64,000 nucleotides of DNA from Lojkania enalia (GCA_010094045.1 ML986578.1:992001-1056000), one strand, 5' to 3'. Counted from the first letter of the stretch, positions 34,984 through 47,107 are shown. The notes: generated by a model not told the origin, from the sequence alone. Translations and numbers: made by a program.

Positions 34984-36846
34984 TTACGAACTCCGATGCC
35001 CATACGGCTCAAATGGGAACAGCACCGCCACCAGCGCCATAACAATATATAGCGCCGCACAAATATAAATCGGCACCGGCGTCGACGTCTACAAAATCAT
35101 TATTAGCCTATCTTTATCTTACATGCGACTCCCCACTTAGGACACAATAGGGAAAATTAATTCAAGTATCAAGGGAGTGGGAAACTCACATCAGCAACCG
35201 TCGCAATCACCGCGCTCAAAATCCCCATGATCCTGTTCCACCCAATCGCAATCCCATTCCCCGTCCCGCGATGCGCGCTCGGTAGCACTTCAGGCGTATA
35301 CGCATATAGTGTGCCATAGTAAATATTAAGACAGAAGTTGATGATGCACGTGAAGACGACGTTTTGAACCGCGGTGCGCACCTGTGTATAGGCGAAGAAG
35401 AACGCCATGGTAATCATGGCGCCAATGACCATCGTGTATTTGCGTCCCAATTTAGTCGCGCACATGTAGCCCGCCAGTACGGGGCCCCAGATCCCCGAGA
35501 AGTTGACCAAAGTGTAGTTGCGCCATGTGATGTAGGGGGATGTCTCGCCGAAGTCGGCGCCGCGGGAGGAGAGATATTGCGGGAGGAAGACGTTGTAGAG
35601 TGGGTAGGCGAGGCCAATTAGGAGCCAGGAGAACCAGATTAAAGAAGTGGAGATGCCGATGCGTTTTGTGGAGTAGAGGCCTTTCAAGTGGACGCCTACT
35701 TCGCCGAAGGAAAATCGCGATTTGGAATGTGCGACAGAAGGCCGGCGTTCGGTGACGGCGAGCTCGTTGCAGGCTTGCATTTGATCGAGAGTCAGAGAGC
35801 AGGGACGGTTGTATTTCTTGGCGATAGATTGGAGTGTTTCAACGCATTGTTCGTCTTTCCCTTCGCCGATGAGGAACTTGGGCGTTTCTTTGAGGCGGAT
35901 AACAGTAATACGTAGAATGCTCATGACAAAGACGAGGGCGCCGGAGGCAAACCAGACATAGCGCCAGCCCTTGTTGTTGTCGTAAGTGCAAGGTTCGGCG
36001 TCCGGGAAGACTTCTGGATCCTGGCAGCTAAAGTTGGGGATGAAAGCCCAGGCAAAGAATCCCGCAATCAATTGGCCAATTCCTGATACCATATTAGTCT
36101 ACACGATCGCGATCCCGAACCATCGAAGGATGGTATGAAACTGAATGAGAGGGACAAAAACGATACTCACCCCACCAAGCCGCCATCAGCGTCAAAAGCC
36201 ACTGATCCTTACTAGGCAAATACTCCAGGAAGACCGCCGTATCCAGCACCAAATTCCCACCTCCTCCAAACGCACTCAAGCACACAAACAGACCCAGCAC
36301 AATCCAATTTGGACTAGAGCCCGCCACAATCGCAAAGATACTACAAAGCAGCAAACTGACATTGAACGCAAACTTGCGCCCGATAATATCGGCCGTCAGC
36401 CCCCAGAACAAAGCGCCCACGAGCATACCCACATAGGCGGCGATAGTCAGACCGGCGGTATAACCCGGGTGGAACTCGAGGACAGCTTGGCCTGAAATAA
36501 TCGACTGAATGAGCAGGATCAAGGAATCGACAGCGTAGCTAATTTACATGGTAAGTTTATCGCATTTGGGCTAGGAGGAGCTCGAGAAGAGTGCGAAGCC
36601 AGAGCAGAAAGAAGGTTAGAATTACCCAAAGCCATTAAGGACGAAGAGCTTCCACTGGTAGCGCGTGAAGCCGATCTCATCGATAGCATTGTTCACCAAA
36701 TGCATTTTGGCATTCAACACGGGATCTGTATGCTCCAAGCTCAGGATATCGCCTTTCTGTACGTCGATTTCGTCCTCGGCATAAGCTCTCTCCACATCCC
36801 CACCTCCTTCTTCAGCGACTTTCTTGCCGTCGTCTATCGTCGCCAT
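34984..36846 (-). CDS. MFS transporter, sugar/SVOP-like
   Basis: Four exons (36846..36626, 36538..36171, 36082..35190, 35088..34984) with introns of 87, 88 and 101 nt give 528 residues. After a 60-residue acidic cytosolic N-terminus, the frame has alternating hydrophobic helices. The MFS signature between TM2 and TM3 is visible as GLTADIIGRKFAF, with a matching CATKLGRKYTMV in the C-terminal half. The central loop (LKETPKFLIGEGKDEQC, then a Lys/Arg-rich stretch) is typical of the sugar/SV2-SVOP branch. The C-terminus EPYGHRSS follows the last helix and is assembled only after the final intron, at an exact codon boundary. Transported substrate cannot be predicted; organic ions, nucleosides or sugars are possible. 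It lies at the edge of the decayed island but shows no damage. Confidence 0.87.
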
Positions 36847-37775
36847 CTGTTGCTGGGCTTTTCAGAGCCACCAGAACTTCTAGTTGCGTCGTAGAAAGAT
36901 GCGCTCACAGCGCCCTTTAACGTCAAGAAATAGAAATCGCGTGCCGCGGCAAATGGGCAGCCAAACCGTTGTAGCCGCTGACGTAGTGCCTAGCCAACGC
37001 GAGGACACGCGCTATCCGTAGTTAGGGGGCAACTTGTTGTAGACGTTCTCCGACTCGCCCCACTCTTTTCTGTCTACACAAAACTACAGAGCAAATTGCG
37101 AGAGAAAATACTAAAACACAACACGCCGTCACAATCCCGGGTTCCCGGGTCCAGGCTCTTTAAAGGTCGGGTTGGTGATCGCTATCAAGCTCTTTTCACG
37201 ACCCACTCATTAGATGGAGATATCGCGCACGTGGGCTCTATTCGATTGGCCAAAACCCGACGCTGGTGGTGAGGGGATCAGCATCCTGCCCCCCACAGCT
37301 GCCGGCCAACTGCCCACAAACTGCCCACCACCTGCCCGAATGCGACATTGGTTCCCGACCCCCCTGTCTCCCACGATAAACGCTGGACGAGACACTAGTC
37401 ATAGCACATGCTGTAGGCACGAAGCTCGCGACATAACTTGTGGAGCTTTTCTGCCCTCAGTCTACCTAGGTGACTAAGACTGATGCTCGAATCGAAGATA
37501 CTATCATATCGCATAACGCCATATCTCGTACATGTACCCGAGCTGAAATGAGACAATGCCTGCCTAAGTCCCTAAGCATACAGGATAACGGTAGACCCTA
37601 AGGTATCATTCCCTGCGCTTGTTTCCCACTCGTTATCTGAACTCCCTGTAACGCCTAAGCTGGAGAAGGGGAATATGCCCAACTCGAAGAAAGTTTTCCC
37701 AAAAAAGCACCGTAACCAAGAATAGCTCCCGGGACGCCATCTCGCTTTAGAACACAATTCAAATAATTGGACCTC
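36847..37775. other. Intergenic between MFS and Cac2 genes
   Basis: The promoter of the MFS gene lies on the left and the 3' flank of the Cac2 gene on the right. 37308-37338 contains three closely spaced (A)CTGCCC units, the complement of the GGGCAGT cluster found near 40983. No gene is supported. Confidence 0.45.
37308..37338 (+). repeat. ACTGCCC motif cluster
   Basis: Units AACTGCCCACA, AACTGCCCACC and ACCTGCCCGA lie 12-13 bp apart about 460 bp upstream of the MFS start. The reverse complement, GGGCAGT, is tandem near 40983. This may be a transcription-factor site cluster or plain repeat drift. Confidence 0.35.
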
Positions 37776-40325
37776 TTATACCTGCTGGGTTGGTGTCTGT
37801 GTTGTGGGCGTATTCTCCCCCGTCGACACCATCGCACTTTCTCCATCACCAATGGTCACCGGCGTCGGCGCAATCCTCCTCCGTTTTCCTTCTCGCCCTT
37901 CTTCGACTTCTGGAACGGCTTGCAGGTCACGCTTCTTAGTACTAGAAATCTCCTCTCTCTCTGACTCGCTTTCTCGTCGAAGACTAGCCCCGGGAATGCC
38001 ACTCACGGAGCTACTCGCGCTATGTGTGCCCCCATGTCCATGAGCAGGTGTCAGCGGGGGGGTCCACATTGGCATTGCTCCCACCGGTCCGGAATTCGTA
38101 GCTGCTATGCCAGGAACTTGAGACATAACAGGGGTTGGGGCATTCATTGTACCTTGATCTGATGTGCCAGGAGCAAAAGACGATGCAGTCGCAATGCTTG
38201 AGACCGAATTACTCCTTGTGGGACTCCCGGGTCGCGCAGGCACGAACGAGCTAGGCGATGCTGGAAATGCAGCGGATTGCTTCGAGTTTGAAGATAGAGG
38301 AGCAGTGGCCGTAGCAGAAGACGGCATGCTTGACGTTGTTGGAGTGGGTGTGGGAGTGGAATGATTCGACGATTGTGATGCGGTGGTGTTGATGGTGCTA
38401 GGTGTGTGATGTTGCCTACTTTGGACAGCCAATGGGCCCGAGTACTTCTCTCCAAGCTCACCTGGGCCGAAAGCTAGAGAGGAGCAAAAACCATCAGACG
38501 AGCTAATAATGAGCGTCAATCCATCATTGGACCTAAATGATTGTTAGCCTCAAATAAAATATAGAATATCTCGACCTTATCCGGCTTACCAAGTAACATC
38601 TGTAAATGTGGCAAAATGTAAGTTGCTTACGATGCATAGTGGTTTCTGTTGCTGTGTATCGTAAATATGAACAGCATCTTGCGTTGCAACTGCATACACC
38701 ATTCTATACGGCAACTTGAACGCTGCTGTGGGCCCAGGTGGTGGCCCACCGCCGGAGGTCGGACCATCAGCGTCAATTGGCTTCGGAGATGCAGTAGCGA
38801 GGCTGGGCGAGGGGGACGGAGCACTCGTTAGCGGTGGCGGATCCATGGATGAATGTGACGTTGGCGCCTTCGAAGGAATAGCGGGCTCAGGAAGTGCTGG
38901 GATCTCATCCTCCGCTGACGAGGTATCAATCGTGATTTGTTTTGTTGGCGGAATAGATTCGCGCAAAGTATAATATATCGGCGAGCACCGAACAGCAACT
39001 GAAGGTTTCTTATGACCTGGAAGATATGCAACAGGTGGCTTGTTTAGGCCTGCACGGGTGTAAATGTACACAGTATTGATGATGTCCTCGGTCGTTCTTG
39101 ATGCATCTGAAACTGAAGGCTGGAGTGACTTGTACAAGCCAGCCGGTGTGAAGAGGAGGCTACCATCTGGCGCAAATGTTAGGCGTCTGAAGAAAGATGT
39201 GAATGTCTCATTGGCATAGAGAGGAGCATTTCGGACACCGAGAGTTCCAAGACTTCCGATATTGGGAGAATTGGGCATTACAGCCGGGAGCGGCATAGAA
39301 GGCGCGGGAGAGACCGATCGCCGGATGGAAGGTGATGACCCAAACGAAGAGCGGCGACTATGCGACGTAGGAGGAGGATTCATTGGGAGCGCCAGTGACT
39401 GAGGCGTTCCTGGTGTAGACGGGACGGGAGAGCCGGCTACTAGATGTGAATCGTTCGACACAAATTGTGCTCGAACGCCAAAATCCGGAGGGGCTGGACT
39501 ATTGGATGATATGCGTCGAGCTGGAAGGTCCATCTTGGTCACTTTGCTATGCTGAGCTAACGAGAACTGGCCATCTTTAGTTTTCAAAGTGTAGATATGG
39601 ACGGAGCGATCGGACGATTGCGTTGCAACGAACTCGTTAAGCGGATCCCACGCGACGCCCTGGACGTAGTGGTTATGTTCGGCGATTTGTCGCACACATA
39701 TTCCTATGCTTTCTTTCAGCTGCCGCTTCATGTTTTCTTAAGCATGAATATGTACCTGTTTGAGCGTTGTATATCCTAGCAATGTTGTCCATGCTTCCGG
39801 TGATGAAGAAGACACCATCGGGAGACCAGGCCAGATCGTAAATTTCCGATCCCATCGACCGACACATGTGCTTCACACGCCATGTCTCTTTGTCCTCCAA
39901 CCCTTCTTCGAAATTAGTGTGGAGTGTCTGATTTTCGGCAGGCACCCAGAGGAGAATGTTTCCGTCGTCGCCGGCGCTGGCCAAAAGCTCTCCTGCACCA
40001 TCATCAGATGTCAATTCTGCAAAAAGCCGGAACACAGGGTAGCGCACCTCGAGGACACCATCTAACTACGTTCACAGCTTGTGTATGCTTTACTAGTGTG
40101 GATAGGTAGGTTACTCTCCGCTCGTCACCGTTCGACTCGACTTTCCAGAGCTGTGGACCATTAACAACGCCTCGTATCGAACTTAACAGCTTGTCAACAA
40201 CCTACCCGAACATTGTTGTCTCCGCCGGCTGTTGCTAGACGTCCCTTGCCGTGGGGTTCGAAATGGGCCGAGTAGACCGGAGCACTTTCGTTGTGCCAGG
40301 ACACGAGAAGCGGAGACGCCTTCAT
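37776..40325 (-). CDS. cac2: CAF-1 subunit B (Cac2-like) WD40 histone chaperone
   Basis: Five exons (40325..40206, 40150..40048, 39992..39756, 39703..38590, 38532..37776) with introns of 52-57 nt give 776 residues. The protein starts MKASPLLVSWHNESAPVYSA, the conserved start of the p60/Cac2 subunit of chromatin assembly factor 1, which deposits H3-H4 onto newly replicated DNA. WD units are visible: LATAGGDNNVRLW, LLASAGDDGNILLWVP, YDLAWSPDGVFFITGSMDNIARIYN, HYVQGVAWDPLNEFVATQSSDRSVHIY, and, across the last intron, FTDVTWSNDGLTLIISSSDGFCS. A long Pro/Ser-rich insert (about residues 200-290) separates blades. The C-terminal 230 residues are disordered, with a basic cluster (GREGKRRRIAP) that can serve as a nuclear signal. 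All five joins restore family-typical sequence. Length is typical of filamentous-fungal Cac2. Confidence 0.92.
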
Positions 40326-42562
40326 GGTGGCCGCTGCGGCTGGCTGCCAGCCCGAGGATGGAGGTGCGGTGGTGGGAACAGGTTCGGGTCGGTGGTTCAG
40401 GAGAAAGAGAGCGGTGTACCGTGTTTAAGGGCCCGTCGAGGGCGTGCTTGGAAATTGTCGAGCCAAGAGAGGAGCGTTCGGGGGGGCAGGTGCGAAGGAG
40501 CTGGAAGGGTGCGGTGAGCGGAGACGAGGCCTTTCAGACGTGGGCTGCTCAGCACACCATCACGTTCCGCGCAACGGGCGTGGTCAATCGGTCAATGACA
40601 GAGGGGGGAGCGGCGGCGCTATAGTAGTATTGCTACGGAGGTGATTGTCTTTGTGGCACAATTGGGCGGCCCGAATGGGGTGGGAGAGGTGGTTGGCGGT
40701 TGTTCAAGCCGACGCCTAGGTCGAACGCGCTTTACACGCGAAGCTAACCCGAAGCGGACACAGTATTAGTTTCACCGCGAGCCCGCCGCCCGTGCAGCCC
40801 AGGTGAGAGTGAGCAGCACAATGCGCACCAGGGCGACAGCAAGGCACAGGCCCATGCCATAGGACGGCTTATACTACATCGTCGCGGCAGCTTGCTAAAT
40901 AAAGGAATTGGCTAGTCCCGCCGTGTCTCAGGACGCCATCCGATCTCCCCGCGTTGGAAGAAAGAACACTAAGCATCGAGTAGTGGGCAGGGCAGTGGGC
41001 AGTGGGCAGTGAGCAGCGACTCTTGCGCGATGGAAGCTCGTGCGGGACGGATGAACGCAGAGCTAAGCCATGGGAAAGTGGAGTAACCCAGCGCCCGCCT
41101 ATGTCGCATGAGCCATAAAACGGTACCATACGGTTGTGCTATTCATCGCATCGTGTGTCGGTCGTATCCGCCCTAGCGCCAGCCTGTGGCATTGATCGGA
41201 GATGGAGTGCAGCAGCTCACGACCGTCTCATTCCTAGATCGGCTGGCCCTTCACGCACATTTAATCCACCCAGCGATTGTGCATGCAGTTGACTGCCGCC
41301 CGCGAACCACTCGTTCCATTCGCACTTTGCCTTGCATGTTCCTCCTCACCCTCGCATGTCTAAGTACAGTCGGTGAAACTGGCTCGAGCGCACAACTTGA
41401 CGTGTGACGGACGTCTTGAAACTTCGGTCATTGTCTAGGTCTATCTATCGGTGAACGACGGGCAAGACGATACGAGGCAATCGGGATACGTGTAGTATTT
41501 CTGTGAGCCGGCTCCGTTTCAAAAGCCATCCAAAGGGCCTGAAACTTCTGTGGGGTACAGCTCGCAGAGGCTCGGCGTATAAATGTAAGTCTTCGCCGCA
41601 TAAGAGTGCAAAAATATAGTTGGTTCGTCTCATGTAGATGACCGTTGTTGCCGAAGGAGTAAAATCCGCCTTGGCCCCGCGCCGTCAGCAAAGCTGGAGC
41701 AGCTGCCCTTTCGTTCCATAGTAACGAAATATAGATAGTGGGTGATCACCTAGAAACCCGTCCTTCTATTCAGGCAAACCATACATTTCCCGTCAATAAA
41801 GCTGGCTGTTTTGAAACGTCTAGGGGAGCCGAATGGCTCCGCCTCATTTGATTCCTACGGCCTCTAAAAATTCCCTTTTCCTCCGAGCACCATCTTGGCC
41901 TACCTCGATGGCTTTTACCACCTCCGCCATGGTCTCCACCTCTGTGACAGTTGTTCCGTGAGCGAACTCCCACGACTCGCCGCCTTCATATCGCACTTGG
42001 AAAGCCTGCCACTTTTCCGCCTTCAGAGTGTTCACATGTTCATTGACCGCTGGCGTAGGACCAGTGAAAACCATGACCCCTGGATAACCAGGCTTGGTGA
42101 TTCCGGAGAGAGATAGTGCGGGGGAGAGGGCAAGCTTGCGTTTGCTTAAGGCGAGAAGGTGGTGCAGCCAGATGATGACTGTCTTGGAGCTCTCGGTGGC
42201 TATCGAGTCGTCTTTGGTAGGATTACCTGCATTTGTGGGTGAATCATCCGTGTTAGTCTCAGTAATAATGCTCTGGAAGCAAGCGATGATTGCATCGAGG
42301 GCCTCTTCCCCTGGAGTCAATTCTAGCGACTGGATTGCCGCCTTCATTTGATTACGAACATCTCTCTTAGATGCATCACTTGTAGATAACAAGTCCGGCA
42401 GGGCGCTTTCCGGGTATTGATCTGGAAGGCGCAAATGGAGTAGGGCATGGTGGTCCGAGAACTTGAAGTCTCGACTTCTTGGTGTGAATTCGACCTGCTC
42501 GGGGTACATAGCTTGTAGCAGTTCCAATTCGAGATCAAGACGAGAAACTTCCGATTGAGACA
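40326..42562. other. Intergenic between Cac2 start and RWD gene end (non-coding part 40326-41843)
   Basis: The non-coding part, 40326-41843, holds the Cac2 promoter and a 3' flank of the RWD gene, which itself occupies 41844-42563. 40330-40620 is GC-rich and open in several frames without any domain. A GGGCAGT tandem lies near 40983. No additional gene is supported. Confidence 0.4.
40983..41016 (+). repeat. GGGCAGT tandem repeat
   Basis: Four to five imperfect 7-bp units (gtgggcag-ggcagtgggcagtgggcagtgagcag) form a short tandem tract about 660 bp upstream of the Cac2 start codon. Confidence 0.6.
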
Positions 42563-42563
42563 T
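41844..42563 (-). CDS. RWD and DUF1115 domain protein (RWDD2-like)
   Basis: An intronless frame gives 239 residues from ATG at 42563; an upstream extension to 42701 would need a GTG start and has no domain character. The N-terminal half is an RWD fold (SRLDLELELLQAMYPEQVEF, LLHLRLPDQYPESALPDLL), related to ubiquitin-conjugating enzymes but without a catalytic Cys. The C-terminal half (about 130-239) matches the DUF1115 / Prp3-C-terminal-like region: TVIIWLHHLLALSKRKLAL, GITKPGYPGVMVFTG and LKAEKWQAFQVRYE. This pair of domains defines the RWDD2A/B family, whose biochemical role is not established. There is no targeting signal, so it is probably cytosolic or nuclear. Confidence 0.85.
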   Translation of the reverse strand: MSQSEVSRLDLELELLQAMYPEQVEFTPRSRDFKFSDHHALLHLRLPDQYPESALPDLLSTSDASKRDVRNQMKAAIQSLELTPGEEALDAIIACFQSIITETNTDDSPTNAGNPTKDDSIATESSKTVIIWLHHLLALSKRKLALSPALSLSGITKPGYPGVMVFTGPTPAVNEHVNTLKAEKWQAFQVRYEGGESWEFAHGTTVTEVETMAEVVKAIEVGQDGARRKREFLEAVGIK

Positions 42564-44442
42564 TTCGCATGCCTCGCAGCTGTCGGAGGATGGCACGATG
42601 CAACGATTGCAGAGTTGGGGGATGACATTGCGGTCTGTCGAGTCTATTGGAAGCTTAGAGCTCAGTCGGAGGTTGTTACAAAATTCTCCGACGTATGACA
42701 CTGCCCAATAGAACGTCGGTCTAGTAGCTCGAAGACTAACTTTACATCGAGTCTATATAGTATTGAGATGGACTTGCCTTAGAGCTTATTGAAAAACGCT
42801 TGAAAAAGTGAAACGGTGAATATGCGTATAATCCTGCTCGTAATGTAGGAAAAGCATAGGGATCACTCGCAACCTTCTCTTGATGTGTTCAAGTCTATTG
42901 TGAAGGTACATTAAGCGCCCTGGTATCCTCGTGCTAAGGTCGTAGTTTGCCATACTGGTTTTAACATAAATAGGAACCCACTACCCTTCGAGATTCGCAA
43001 ACTACCAGTTCTGAAGCGTGAGGGGTGGCAACGTAGGCGAAAGAAGCAATGATGGACTAGTGTCAAGCGGGTATAGTTCGGGGTAGGAGGAGCCCAATCA
43101 GGACCGTAGGCGATGCTCAGCTTGCAGCGCCTCGCCTGCTCAACCAACGAGCATTGACGCTGAGATGAACAGTGAGCACTAGAACAACCCTGCTCGAGTT
43201 GATCTTGACAAAGAGACGCGAAGCTTTCTAGTAGCTAAATATCCTGGCCAATGGTGTCAATGTGTCTGAACTGCTGTCGAAAAACAAATTGATATCAAAA
43301 TATCACTAGAGAAGACACTAATGTATCACGCTGCTCGAGCCTACCAAGAATGCTTATGCATGAAATAAGGACGAAGTCCTTACGTTACATCTCTCTCCCT
43401 TCACAAGTTGGTCATTGCATGCGTGCCACAGTGCGTTGGCAATTGATTCACGTCCTTCGGCAGCGCATCAGCCAATATTGAGATAAGCAGGGCGTAAAAC
43501 ACTAACGTCTAAAGGCCTTCGAATCAGCTCGTTCGTTACGAAAACTACGGCCACGAGCTCAGAGTCGCCTACAGCCTACAGTCTTCCCTGTTAAGAAAAC
43601 CATGCGGACTAGGGTGCAGCCGATTCTATCGTAGCTAGGGTTAGATGCTTATCATGTCATCGTGATAGCCTGAGGAACAATTTTCCCTATTGGCATTCTG
43701 AGGCAACTCTGACGTACAGTCCAGCCTCGTTGGGATCCCATTTTCTTTCTCTCCGCGTTAGACGATATAGTAGTAGATAAAGACGTCGAATTAACGGCAA
43801 GGGAAGGCGAGGTTGATGAGATAGCTTCTCAAGAGGTCATAGAAGATGAGACGGTGAAAAATGAGCAAGGAAAGCTTGGCGGCGCCCTCGAGGTACGCCT
43901 TCAATTTAATTCCAATCATAGGTATCCGATAAAAGCTCACAGATGTCTTTAGAGATACATCTACTTCATATCAGCTATTAATTTTTCTTTTATTTTGCAG
44001 TGCTCCTGAGAAGCCGCTGCAGTCACTTTTCAGTTTGCTCTTAGTGATGGCGGTCCTGCATATTTGCCGGCATTGGATCGACGCCCGTCGCCACTTCCTT
44101 GGCTGAATTGGCATCCCTGTAAGGATCCCTTTGAATCTTTTCCAACACGCTTTTCATGAAAGACTTAAACACGTAGGGACCCTCTGGTAGGCGCACAATA
44201 TCGCTGGTCTGCGACATTCGTTCCTAAGTGGAATCGATTCTTCGACCTGATACAAGGTACTGATCATCAAAGTTTGGACCCTTTGTGCAAGACAACCATT
44301 AATCCTTGCAGGATGGATCACTGTTTTTGCTTGGATATGCTCCTGCACATCGAACCATGCAGGCATATCGAATGTAGCCCTTGGTCTCATAATCTTCAAC
44401 TACCCTGATTACGTCCCGCAAAGATGGCATACCACGTTAATC
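42564..44442. other. Intergenic, gene-poor
   Basis: No intact gene is visible. A plus-strand acidic open piece near 43761-43900 (with VDEIASQEVIEDETVKNEQGK) ends in a possible donor GTACGC but has no start codon and no partner exon. A minus-strand piece at 44154-44399 contains DMPAWFDVQEHIQ, faintly like acyl-protein thioesterases, but nothing supports it further. Confidence 0.4.
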
Positions 44443-45543
44443 ATGTGGGGTTTTACCATCTTTCCATTTTTGGGAAATCTCTGGCTTCAACGAATATTCA
44501 AGCCTATAGAAGCCATTGGGGCAATCTGCCATATTGTCTTCTTCACTGTAAACATCGTCACATTAACTATGTCGGCAGATAAAAGCACGATGGGCTTTGT
44601 CTTTCACACATTAGCGGACGATGTCAGTGGTTGGATGAGCCCTGCTATTGCATGGGGCTTAGGCTTATTGACAATCACGTATCCTCCAACTGGTAAGAAC
44701 GTCACATACTGTTACGCTCAAAGCTAATGAGTGTAGGGTTCGATGGTGTTCTTCATATGTCGGATGAAGTCTAAAAGGTCCGAATCCGGGTTCCGAAATC
44801 AATGATCTTGTCTGTAGTCTTGAACGCTGCTATGTAGTTCGCCTATATGATAATAGTTCTTTTCACTATAGGCGATGTCGACGTCGTAACTGCGGATCCT
44901 CTTCCCATCATCCAGGTCTACTACCAGGCAACTGCTCCAAGTCGACAACCAGCCTTTTCGTATCCATGCTAGCCATCATTCTCTTCTTCAGCTTTTTCAA
45001 TGTCTTCGCCTCCGTTTCCCGGCTTGCATGGGCTTCCTCACAACATAATGGCCTCCCATTTTCGACTTTCTTCGTGAAGGTTCACCTGAGGTTCAGACAG
45101 CCAATCAATGCACTCATGTTAATTGGCGCCTGCCTCTGCCTCCTTGCCCTTATCAATGTCAGATCCAGTGTCGCATTCAATGTGTTTATGTCTCTGCCTG
45201 CTCTCGCTTTGCACATATCCTACTTCTTACCCATATTCTTCCTCTTTTGCCGGCGCCTACCTGGAGAAACCCAACTCCTGTCTCATGGGGTCCATTCAGG
45301 CTCGGTGCTTGGAAGACGTTCGCCAACCTCGCCGCGATGTGCTACATCATATACATTGTTATCTGGATACCACTCCCAACGTTTCTCCCGGCTTCTGGGC
45401 TGAACGCGAATTATGCCGGACCACTGCTGGGAACTGTCATTATTGGCGCCTTGTTGGACTGGGTGATTTCGTGTCGGAAGAGGTTGCAAGTGCCTATGCA
45501 AGACACCGACCTGATTTTGGTTAATCAGCCACATGATTACTAA
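44443..45543 (+). pseudogene. Amino-acid/GABA-type permease (APC family), broken
   Basis: The C-terminal half of a fungal APC-superfamily permease is clearly readable, but not in one frame. It starts within a helix (FTIFPFLGNLWLQRIFKPIEA). After a splice junction (TYPPTG|FDGVLHMSDEV) it hits TAA where Lys or Gln is expected, and then TAG in NAAM-stop-FAYMI, where family members have a polar residue. A one-base frame break near 44940 precedes TTSLFVSMLAIILFFSFFN, and a second near 45270 lies between FLFCRRLPGE and WGPFRLGAWKTFANLAAM. The end (DTDLILVNQPHDY) looks complete. The first half of the permease, including the substrate-binding helix 1, is missing. With two stops, two frame breaks and truncation it cannot encode a working carrier. 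Confidence 0.8.
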
Positions 45544-47107
45544 ATGGATCTCAGAAACAGACCGAAGTTGGATTCGCTCATTGCAATGTTAGAGGATGCT
45601 CAGGACTCTGACACAAGACTTACAATAAGAACATATACATTTTACAGACTATCCCTGCTTCAATTGAACAGACCCAATTATTTATTTTATTAATTTTAGC
45701 ATTACTCAAGCAAAACGCTAGAAGGATGATCTAAATCACGATCACCTATGCAACGTGACCTAAACTAAGAAAACTTCCCTGGTTAGGAAAGAATGAACCA
45801 GCGCATCCCACTTATCCATTTTCACGCATGGTGAATGGACGTAGCAGACTTACCAAGCAATATTGTAGCAGACCGAACGCCCCAAGGTAGAGGAAATACC
45901 GCGAGAACGAATACCTCATCCCAGCAAACCTTCTCCAAGATGCTAGCAATTGTAGCGAAAATGCCTCAGCAGTCGTTAGGTCGAGTTGGACTTTCGCTTC
46001 CTTCAGCTATGTTTCGTTGCTCTGTGCGACCTTGCTCGCTCGTCTGCCCTAGGGATTGCAGTGCATGCTTCCCACATCCTTTCATTCGCTGTAGCTCTTT
46101 GGGGCAACCCATTGGCGAATAGAATATGACACGATGACAACGCAACAATTTAATTAAGCTTTGAGGAAGAACATGGTTGATTTTAAGCTTAATGATGTTG
46201 ACGCTGGAAACGGAAGAGAAAAGAGGTTAAATGAGAAAGTAAGATCGGACATCGGCACACTGAAGCCACCGAACACGAAAGACTCCAAGATTTTTCCTCA
46301 TTTGCCACGTAAAATCGCGGATTCTAGGGGTGCCGATGTCCGACGTTTGTTGAGCTTAGCTTCCGACATTTCTCGAGGGACCGGCCAAGCTCGAAGACGG
46401 CCTATACATCAAACCTCGGAACTAGATGCATCGAGCGAAAAGGTATTTGAAATGATAATAAATGCTTCGATTCTTCTTTTTGGTAACAGTAGTTGGGCAA
46501 GTTCACTTAAAAGGGTATGCGACCGTCCCCTAGCCTGCTCACTATCCATGACCATTCCACCACTGTCCCTACAGACTGGGTATTACTAACGGTATTTTTT
46601 GTTTAGGAGCTTTATATAAAGAAAACTAATGTTCATGCGTCCAACTTATATTCAAGCGGGCCGTGCCGGATTTGGACAGTTTTCATCGTCTATTCTACAA
46701 TTGGAAAATGCCTGAGGCCAGTCTCTCCCGACGTTCAAATTTTGCCCACCAGAGCGGGGGCCAGCGTTTGTCAGCAGGGTATTATGATCATGTGAATTGA
46801 TCAAATCTGTAGACTTGCTTTACGAGTGGCTGGGCTGCAGGGCCCGATTTGACGATATTCTCTACCACTACTAGCCTTCCTAAACAAATCTCCCGGTTTC
46901 TGTTCGTCGAAAATTGGTGTCAAGGCCCTTAGAAATTACTTGTTGTACATAGTCGTACATAGTGATCGTTTGGTATTCCTACCCTTTAAGGCTCCGCGGA
47001 ACCTCTTACGTCCGTAAGTTGTTACCTCATTTCTATAAACAGAACCATAGCAGCTCCATTGAGAGACCACAAAAGCTTTCAAACTTCCTACATTTGCAAT
47101 CATCATT
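45544..47107. other. Intergenic
   Basis: No supported gene. A perfect 14-bp inverted repeat lies at 46245-46258 and 46330-46343. The surrounding frame (46161-46589) is open but has no ATG at its start and no recognisable domain. The right end is the promoter of the alpha/beta hydrolase, with a short direct repeat GTACATAGT near 46945-46963. Confidence 0.45.
46245..46343. repeat. 14-bp perfect inverted repeat
   Basis: TCGGACATCGGCAC at 46245-46258 is exactly complementary in reverse to GTGCCGATGTCCGA at 46330-46343, with a 71-bp spacer. The arms are GC-rich within AT-leaning DNA. This could be the ends of a tiny inverted-repeat element or a cruciform-prone regulatory site; no target-site duplication is obvious. 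Confidence 0.7.

Noticed and set aside
42911..43147. Minus-strand frame with KGSGFLFMLKPVWQ
   Set aside because: Short, no ATG-supported gene structure and no recognisable family.
43761..43900. First exon of the permease
   Set aside because: An acidic open piece with a possible donor, but no start codon and no match to permease N-termini, and the intervening helices are absent.
44154..44399. Acyl-protein-thioesterase-like fragment (MPAWFDVQEH)
   Set aside because: One short motif without nucleophile, acid or His elements nearby; similarity could be chance.
46161..46589. Protein-coding gene over the inverted repeat
   Set aside because: No ATG at the start of the frame, no domain, and composition like surrounding non-coding DNA.
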